A DNA stretch of 10,449 nt, from positions 1-10,449 of the forward strand of contig JAQVXN010000043.1 in NCBI GenBank assembly GCA_028709135.1, written 5' to 3'. Within the stretch, counting starts at the first letter, position 1. Each line of letters starts with the position of its first letter. Both the position numbers and the translations under genes were made by a program. The DNA is from Bacteroidaceae bacterium (GTDB lineage Bacteria > Bacteroidota > Bacteroidia > Bacteroidales > Bacteroidaceae). A model generated the notes under the pieces. That model saw only the letters and a program-made list of their open reading frames with translations, was not told where the DNA came from and did not search any database. Shown in pieces: positions 6,791 through 10,449 of this stretch.

Positions 6791-7366
6791 TCAAAGAGTA
6801 TATTTTTTGAAATATTCGGTTAGGGATGCGCGCGCTTCTTCTAATTTTTCGGCCCACAGTTTTATGGAATTTTGTCCGACAATATCTGTGATGTATTTAA
6901 TAGAAATGAATGGAACACCTTCTGACCGACAGGCTAGTAATTCTGCAAAACTCTCCATATCAAAAACATCACCATGCGCATGTAACTCCGTCGTTACAAA
7001 ATAGTCTCCAGTGTTTACAATAAAATCGTTTTTCCAAACTTCTTTATTTTTTATGATCGACGGGAAACTGTTTTTATAAGCATTGTTTTCGCAATATTCG
7101 TAGACAATGTCAGGAAGTTCCGTCTGTGCAAAATCGCGGTCTTCGAAATGTGTGCTGACAATGATATCACCAATGGCGTGCGTAAGTGTACCGGCTGACC
7201 CAATGTTGATGACGATGTCAGGGTGCTCTGATAAAATGGCTTTTGTCACCGCAATGGCTGCGCATGCTTTTCCAATTCGAGATACGATAGGAATGATCTT
7301 GCAGTTCTCCCATTCCACTTGAATCACTTCTTCTGGCAGTGCAAAAATCATCAATACTTTTTTCAT
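6791..7366 (-). CDS. Nucleosidase of the MTA/SAH nucleosidase family (short form)
   Basis: This 191-residue cytoplasmic enzyme belongs to the PNP/UDP phosphorylase superfamily and likely hydrolyses an adenosine-type nucleoside (methylthioadenosine, S-adenosylhomocysteine or 5'-deoxyadenosine). Visible motifs are ALPEEV at residues 9-14 (early catalytic Glu region), VINIGSAGTL near 52-61 (MTAN 'NxGSAG'), DVFDMESFA near 133-141 (the Met-Glu nucleoside-binding pair), and IKYITDIVGQNS near 155-166 (the catalytic Asp region, normally S/T-D). It is about 40 residues shorter than classical Pfs/MTAN but matches a Bacteroidota short form. Futalosine hydrolase is an alternative. The start is ATG 7366, preceded directly by GGAG, with a -7 box 31 bp upstream. 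It lies upstream of, and probably in one transcript with, the Memo-AMMECR1 fusion and amrS. Confidence 0.82.
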   Translation of the reverse strand: MKKVLMIFALPEEVIQVEWENCKIIPIVSRIGKACAAIAVTKAILSEHPDIVINIGSAGTLTHAIGDIIVSTHFEDRDFAQTELPDIVYEYCENNAYKNSFPSIIKNKEVWKNDFIVNTGDYFVTTELHAHGDVFDMESFAELLACRSEGVPFISIKYITDIVGQNSIKLWAEKLEEARASLTEYFKKYTL

Positions 7367-7396
7367 CTCCTATGTTTAATTGTGCTTGTAGCGTGA

Positions 7397-7404
7397 CAAA
7401 TATA
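7397..7404 (-). promoter_or_regulatory. Candidate -7 box (TATATTTG) of the nucleosidase-AmmeMemoRadiSam group
   Basis: It is an exact TAnnTTTG match on the minus strand, 31 bp upstream of the nucleosidase ATG. It sits just after the T-run of the ompA terminator, so the terminator stem occupies the place where a -33 element would be; I see no TTTG there. Confidence 0.55.
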
Positions 7405-7405
7405 G

Positions 7406-7441
7406 CAAAAAAGAATGCATCCAGAGTAATTGGATGCATTC
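7406..7441 (-). terminator. Rho-independent terminator of ompA
   Basis: It is a perfect 11-bp stem, GAATGCATCCA (7413-7423) pairing with TGGATGCATTC (7431-7441), with a 7-nt loop. On the minus strand it is followed by TTTTTTG. It lies 29 bp past the ompA stop and separates ompA from the nucleosidase gene. Confidence 0.9.
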
Positions 7442-7470
7442 TAAATTAGAAAAATATACTAGAATACTAG

Positions 7471-8634
7471 TTACTTCTCAATAGTAGAAATACTGACGCG
7501 GTTCCAGTCCGGTTCGCTAAACATGTTACCAACTCCTTGTCCTTCAGCTTGAATGCGGCTGGAGGAAATGTGATATTTATTGGTTAAGATAGCTTTAACA
7601 GCTTCTGCACGATCTTTAGCCAATTTGGCATTAATGGCTGTGCCTCCTTCTGGAGAAGCGTAGCCTTTGATAATAACACGGGAGTCTTTATGATTCTTTA
7701 AATAGGTGGCAATGCGCTCAACATTTGGAAACTGAGAACGATCTATCATTGATTTACCTTGAGCAAATGTAACAACAGACTCCAATTCATTATTCGTTTT
7801 TGTTTCCCTAATTACTTGTGGAGCTTTGTTTCGACAGTCGTTAAGTTGTTCTTGAAGTGTTTTGATGGCTTCTTGTTTGCCTGTCAATTGAGAATTTTTA
7901 TGATTAATGTCGTTTCGTAAATCGTTGATTTTTGCGTTCAGTCCGTCTACTTCAGCCTGGTCATAAAGATGTGCAATCTTGAAATTGTGAGTTCCATTGC
8001 TATTGCAGAATTTATAAGTAAAACCTGCTGTGATTTCAAAAGCAGAATGGTTAATGTCGTTTTTTAAATCGTTATATTTCGAGTTACTAGGGGTTCCGGC
8101 ATAATGGCCGCCTTCTAGGTTCCAAGTTACGGCAGGTTTAATGTTGAATTGCAAAGCTTTTGAAAGATTGAAATTGAAACTTAAACCGCTCTTCATATCT
8201 GCAAAATTGAGGTCATCTCTGTTTACATAGAATTCATGTCCCCAACCAAGTCCCCAGAAAGCAACCACTTCCAACGGGCGTGGGCTTCCTTTATATTGGC
8301 TGAAAAGATTATTCAGGTTAAAGTAGTTCAAAATGTTTACGGTTAAGCCATCGAAGGCATTTGCGCTGTATCTTCCTGTCAATGTTTTCCCATTGATAAT
8401 TGAAGCACCTTCAATGCCTAAACCATAGATCGGAGTAATCTGTTTTGCAAGTGTAAGATTTACAGTAGGACGCATGCTATTGAAAAATGCATGACCTTTC
8501 ATGGGTGTATAAGCACCTCCTGCGACACCAAGAGACCAATTGTCAAAAAGTTTACTTCCTTCTACGGTTTCTCGTGCACTTGCGCTAGTCACCATGGCTG
8601 CACAAAAAACGAAAATCATAAAAATTTTTTTCAT
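7471..8634 (-). CDS. OmpA-family outer-membrane protein
   Basis: This 387-residue protein likely anchors the outer membrane to peptidoglycan and forms a small barrel. Signal peptide: MKKIFMIFVFCAAMVTSASA, probable cleavage after A20. Residues ~30-225 alternate like beta-barrel strands, rich in aromatic residues and ending ITAGFTYKF. Residues ~225-270 form a coiled-coil-like linker (AEVDGLNAKINDLRNDINHK). Residues ~283-385 are an OmpA-like peptidoglycan-binding domain: VVTFAQGKSMI, then VIIKGYASPEGG...NAKLAKDRAEAVKAIL, with Asp and Arg of the KDRAEAV segment in the usual peptidoglycan-contact place. There is no thrombospondin-type repeat between barrel and OmpA domain. It resembles the OmpA-type porins of Porphyromonas and Prevotella. 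It is a single-gene unit with its own promoter, long leader and terminator. Confidence 0.92.
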   Translation of the reverse strand: MKKIFMIFVFCAAMVTSASARETVEGSKLFDNWSLGVAGGAYTPMKGHAFFNSMRPTVNLTLAKQITPIYGLGIEGASIINGKTLTGRYSANAFDGLTVNILNYFNLNNLFSQYKGSPRPLEVVAFWGLGWGHEFYVNRDDLNFADMKSGLSFNFNLSKALQFNIKPAVTWNLEGGHYAGTPSNSKYNDLKNDINHSAFEITAGFTYKFCNSNGTHNFKIAHLYDQAEVDGLNAKINDLRNDINHKNSQLTGKQEAIKTLQEQLNDCRNKAPQVIRETKTNNELESVVTFAQGKSMIDRSQFPNVERIATYLKNHKDSRVIIKGYASPEGGTAINAKLAKDRAEAVKAILTNKYHISSSRIQAEGQGVGNMFSEPDWNRVSISTIEK

Positions 8635-8650
8635 TGTTGTTTGTTTTTAT

Positions 8651-8667
8651 GAATCGATCGACGATTC
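8651..8667 (-). promoter_or_regulatory. Hairpin just upstream of the ompA start codon
   Basis: GAATCG (8651-8656) pairs with CGATTC (8662-8667) around a 5-nt loop, 17 bp before the ATG. In the mRNA it would sit at the ribosome-binding region and could affect translation of ompA (inference). Confidence 0.45.
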
Positions 8668-8788
8668 TAAGTTAATGATGATATTTCATTTCTCTGAAAA
8701 TGGCATTTTAAGCAGATAAAAATAGTTTAATATATTTCAAAATGCATTGTTTGCCTCTTACTCGCTTTCTTGCGTATCATTGATGAGT

Positions 8789-8803
8789 GATGAAACAGTC
8801 ATC
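8789..8803 (-). promoter_or_regulatory. Hairpin at the predicted 5' end of the ompA mRNA
   Basis: GATGA (8789-8793) and TCATC (8799-8803) flank a 5-nt loop. With transcription predicted to begin near 8808-8811, the stem would lie within about 5-8 nt of the 5' end, a placement that can stabilise an abundant porin mRNA. The stem is only 5 bp, so it may be incidental. Confidence 0.35.
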
Positions 8804-8814
8804 TAATTTGGACG

Positions 8815-8846
8815 CAAAGGAAAAACTTTTTTCTATATTCTCCAAA
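8815..8846 (-). promoter_or_regulatory. ompA promoter (TTTG, 20 bp, TTCCTTTG)
   Basis: On the minus strand the -33 element TTTG (8843-8846) and a -7 element TTCCTTTG (8815-8822, one mismatch to TAnnTTTG) are spaced by 20 bp, which matches the Bacteroidales primary sigma factor pattern. The predicted transcript starts near 8808-8811, giving a leader of about 175 nt. Confidence 0.65.
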
Positions 8847-8861
8847 TTTTAACTGCTTTTT

Positions 8862-8894
8862 TGTCCGCAATAAATTTGTTGCGACACGTTTTTT
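8862..8894 (+). terminator. Weak terminator-like hairpin in the ompA/lipoprotein spacer
   Basis: TGTC-(C)-GCAA (8862-8870) pairs with TTGCGACA (8879-8886), with a single bulged base and an 8-nt loop, followed by CG and six T. It could end a plus-strand transcript running antisense to the ompA leader. The loop reads TAAATTTG, which also fits the TAnnTTTG -7 box, so it may equally be a promoter site. Both readings are uncertain. Confidence 0.3.
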
Positions 8895-9049
8895 GTAATG
8901 ATTTATAAAAAGAAACGTCCTGGAGACCTTCTAATCTATAGCAATGTCGTGAGAAAATGCGACAGATTAATTCCTGTTTGAAGGTAAGAGCCTATTTGTA
9001 AATAAAATATAAAGGAGAAATTTTGCTCGATTGTTTTGATCGATCTAAG

Positions 9050-9057
9050 TATCTTTG
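9050..9057 (+). promoter_or_regulatory. -7 box (TATCTTTG) of the RsiV-like lipoprotein gene
   Basis: It is an exact TAnnTTTG match 24 bp before the chosen ATG at 9082. It also settles the start: the in-frame TTG at 9055 lies inside this box and so cannot be on the transcript. TTTG at 9022-9025 (24 bp spacing) or TTG at 9031-9033 (16 bp) are imperfect -33 candidates. Confidence 0.6.
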
Positions 9058-9081
9058 TACAAAATCAAAAAATATTTTCAA

Positions 9082-9900
9082 ATGAATAAACACGTTTTGT
9101 CGGGATTATGCACCCTTTCTATAATAATTATTTTAGGCCTTAATTCTTGTGGAAATTTGAACGGAGGTGCTGGCACCAATAGGATAGCTTTTGACAGTGT
9201 AAAGGTAGATACTATAGTGGCATTGAGTTCGGATTCCTTGGCTCCCAAGTGTACATTAAAATTAAGTATACATTATGCAACGGGTGCACATGCAGAACAA
9301 ATTAATCATGCACTTATGCTTTCCGGAATTTTGAGTAATGATTATTATAAGGTGGATTCCATACAGAATGTTTCTGTTCCTGATGCAGTAAAGGAATTGG
9401 TGAATAAGACCATTTCAGGTTATAAAAAAGATTATAATCAAATTTACAAACAGGATCGTTCTTCTATGTCTCTCAATTATGAACTGGACATCACTACAAA
9501 AGTTCGAAAGGGACGAGAGGGCGTGGAAAACTATTTGGCTGATATATATGTCTATACTGGTGGCGCTCACGGACAGAGTGTTTCGATTCTACGTAATATT
9601 GATGTGAAAACAGGGGAACTTCTTACAAAAGAAAAGATTTTTGCGGGTCATTCCGAAAATGCGATTAATGCGCTTATTGTAAAAGGCCTTGCAAAGCATT
9701 ATGGGGTTAGAGGATTGAAAGAACTGCAAGACAGTACAAGTGTGTTTGCTTTTATGGAACCATATGTTCCAAATGATTTCCTTATGGAAAAAGATAGTGT
9801 GCGTTTTGTTTATAGCACGGATGAAATTGCCTGCCATGCGGCAGGCCCGCAAGAAGTCGCCGTGTCATATAAGGATTTGGGTAAACTACTGAAAAAATAG
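9082..9900 (+). CDS. Lipoprotein with RsiV-like DUF3298 domain
   Basis: This 272-residue envelope lipoprotein has unknown function. The N-terminus MNKHVLSGLCTLSIIIILGLNSCG is a lipoprotein signal peptide with lipobox LNSC and lipidated Cys23. The next residues (GNLNGG) lack the acidic export signal typical of surface lipoproteins of Bacteroidota, so a periplasm-facing location is more likely (inference). A mixed domain spans about 40-135, then a DUF3298/RsiV-like C-terminal domain at ~140-272 with YVYTGGAHGQS and the end motif EIACHAAGPQEVAVSYKDL. In Bacillus RsiV the related domain binds lysozyme, but this protein lacks an anti-sigma region, so that role should not be transferred. The start is ATG 9082, because the upstream TTG 9055 overlaps the promoter. 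It is a monocistronic unit, divergent from ompA. Confidence 0.85.
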   Translation: MNKHVLSGLCTLSIIIILGLNSCGNLNGGAGTNRIAFDSVKVDTIVALSSDSLAPKCTLKLSIHYATGAHAEQINHALMLSGILSNDYYKVDSIQNVSVPDAVKELVNKTISGYKKDYNQIYKQDRSSMSLNYELDITTKVRKGREGVENYLADIYVYTGGAHGQSVSILRNIDVKTGELLTKEKIFAGHSENAINALIVKGLAKHYGVRGLKELQDSTSVFAFMEPYVPNDFLMEKDSVRFVYSTDEIACHAAGPQEVAVSYKDLGKLLKK

Positions 9901-9919
9901 ATCGAAATTTCAGAAACTT

Positions 9920-9950
9920 AAACCGCCGAATTTGTTTCCGGCGGTTTTTT
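9920..9950 (+). terminator. Rho-independent terminator of the lipoprotein gene
   Basis: AAACCGCCG (9920-9928) pairs with CGGCGGTTT (9939-9947) around a 10-nt loop, and the T-run continues to 9950. It lies 20 bp past the stop codon. It is GC-rich in an AT-rich spacer and is the strongest terminator in the window. Confidence 0.93.
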
Positions 9951-9952
9951 GT

Positions 9953-10188
9953 GGTTCAGTTGGTAAAGTTGGGGATTTAACAAATTGCGGTTATTAGAAA
10001 CCACCCATTTAATGCTTCCGTCGGAGTTCATGACTTATTTCAAGATAACGAAAGCAAAATCTAGCTCAGAAAGAGTATGGATTCGTTTAACATTAAAAAT
10101 TTAGGGAACAACAGATTCTACTTGGACTCCGCATCAATCTGACAGAGCGAATATTAAAAGCTTCAATTATATTCCCTATTTTTAAAAC
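9953..10188 (+). mobile_element. Remnant of an ISAon1-type insertion sequence (copy 2, inverted to copy 1)
   Basis: It starts GGTTCAGTTGGTAAAG and encodes a decayed frame LRLLETTHLMLPSEFMTYFK, which stops at a TAG after about 40 codons. It aligns with the reverse complement of 3315-3551 at about 85% identity, with small indels that shift the frame between copies. It ends abruptly at TTTTTAAAAC, where the second IS256 copy begins. It shows no transposase domain. Confidence 0.6.
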
Positions 10189-10449
10189 GGGTGCGTCAAC
10201 TGAACTGTGTCATAGGCTCTCAGCCCGTTAGGCCTTGACCTCAGATGGGGAATGCGATTTTTAATCGCGTTTCACAGATGAGGAGAAAGTCACAGCTGCA
10301 AAGTTACATAATCTGGAACCTCTCACCAAATTTTATTGCTAATTGTTGCGCACTCTGTCCCCAATTTGCCAATGGCATTGTCCATTTCTTCTTGATATTG
10401 CGGTATGCCAGATACACCAATTTCTCCAATGCAGCATCACTTGGAAACA
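10189..10449 (-). mobile_element. IS256-family insertion sequence (copy 2, partial, inverted)
   Basis: The right end and the transposase 3' part are visible; the rest lies beyond the window. About 254 of 261 positions match copy 1, so it is the same element with a few percent divergence. The right terminal repeat is 10189-10216. It is in opposite orientation to copy 1, with the right ends of both copies facing inward. Confidence 0.92.
10304..10449 (-). CDS. IS256-family transposase, C-terminal part (runs off the window)
   Basis: The visible 48 residues begin FPSDAALEKL and end KFGERFQIM. They match the C-terminus of the copy 1 transposase apart from one visible change near the end (GER versus GDR). 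The catalytic residues lie outside the window, so activity cannot be judged. The stop is TAA at 10304-10306 on the minus strand. Confidence 0.92.
   Translation of the reverse strand, partial: FPSDAALEKLVYLAYRNIKKKWTMPLANWGQSAQQLAIKFGERFQIM

Larger units (their letters stand above)
8635..9081. other. 447-bp divergent intergenic region between ompA and the lipoprotein gene
   Basis: No protein-coding gene is seen. From left to right it holds the ompA leader with a start-proximal hairpin (8651-8667), a hairpin near the predicted 5' end of the ompA mRNA (8789-8803), the ompA promoter (8815-8846), a bulged hairpin with a T-run on the plus strand (8862-8894), a nested set of complementary segments (8926-8985), and the lipoprotein -7 box (9050-9057). 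The density of inverted repeats is higher than in the other spacers. Confidence 0.6.

Noticed and set aside
9055..9081. TTG start giving a longer lipoprotein (MYKIKKYFQ before MNKHV)
   Set aside because: The TTG is part of the TATCTTTG -7 box, and the nine added residues are not needed for a normal lipoprotein signal peptide starting at ATG 9082.
10179..10188. Possible swapped target duplication: GTTTTAAAA reading outward from the copy 2 right end versus TGTCTAAAA before the copy 1 left end
   Set aside because: Only about 6 of 9 bases match, and the copy 2 bases are already explained by the ISAon1-like remnant; in AT-rich DNA this is likely chance.
3186..10188. A true composite transposon carrying accessory cargo
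   Set aside because: The cargo looks like ordinary chromosomal genes with their own promoters and terminators, there are no resistance or defence genes, and outer target duplications cannot be seen.
1..10449. CRISPR arrays, tRNA or rRNA genes, toxin-antitoxin or phage-defence effectors
   Set aside because: No regularly spaced repeats, no tRNA-like cloverleaf or rRNA sequence, and no effector domains were seen on either strand; the WYL genes alone do not establish a defence locus.

Overview
The window looks like a chromosomal segment from a member of the Bacteroidota, most likely the order Bacteroidales. The evidence is repeated TAnnTTTG-type -7 promoter boxes, weak or absent Shine-Dalgarno sites, a Bacteroidales-type OmpA porin, a DUF3467 protein, WYL regulators of the 'NKNAxxRYxxLDRC' type, and an IS256-family element next to remnants that resemble the Bacteroidota ISAon1 group. 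Genus cannot be settled from this window. No new defence, CRISPR or toxin system is visible. The most unusual content is the record of genome rearrangement.

Left part (1-1770): two tandem minus-strand WYL-domain regulator genes, both broken. The downstream gene (170-745) loses its C-terminal half. The upstream gene (about 794-1770) loses its first ~13 codons exactly at the left end of a full IS256-family element. To their left (1-169) is a GC-richer stretch with a short open frame and a bulged palindrome.

Mobile part (1771-3551): a complete IS256-family copy (1771-3185) with an intact 404-residue DDE transposase, then 129 bp of unassigned DNA, then a ~237 bp decayed remnant that reads like the start of an ISAon1-type transposase N-terminal ORF. 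The same pair recurs inverted at the right edge: remnant at 9953-10188, IS256 copy from 10189 to the window end. The central genes therefore sit between two nested sets of inverted repeats.

Central part (3552-9952): apparently intact genes. A DUF3467 gene (+) converges on a minus-strand group made of a small MTA/SAH-type nucleosidase, a Memo-AMMECR1 fusion, and the radical-SAM partner AmrS, whose start overlaps the fusion's stop by 8 bp. This is the AmmeMemoRadiSam set. A nucleosidase fits beside it because radical-SAM enzymes release 5'-deoxyadenosine, which MTAN-family enzymes can cleave (inference). Upstream, also on minus, is an OmpA-family porin with its own terminator, a promoter matching the Bacteroidales consensus, and a predicted ~175-nt leader. 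Divergent from ompA is a lipoprotein with a C-terminal RsiV-like (DUF3298) domain, closed by a strong rho-independent terminator.

The main points for follow-up are the nested inverted repeats that could invert the 6.4-7 kb segment, the missing target-site duplication and missing WYL 5' end at the full IS copy, the nucleosidase-AmmeMemoRadiSam neighbourhood, and possible structured RNA in the ompA/lipoprotein intergenic region.
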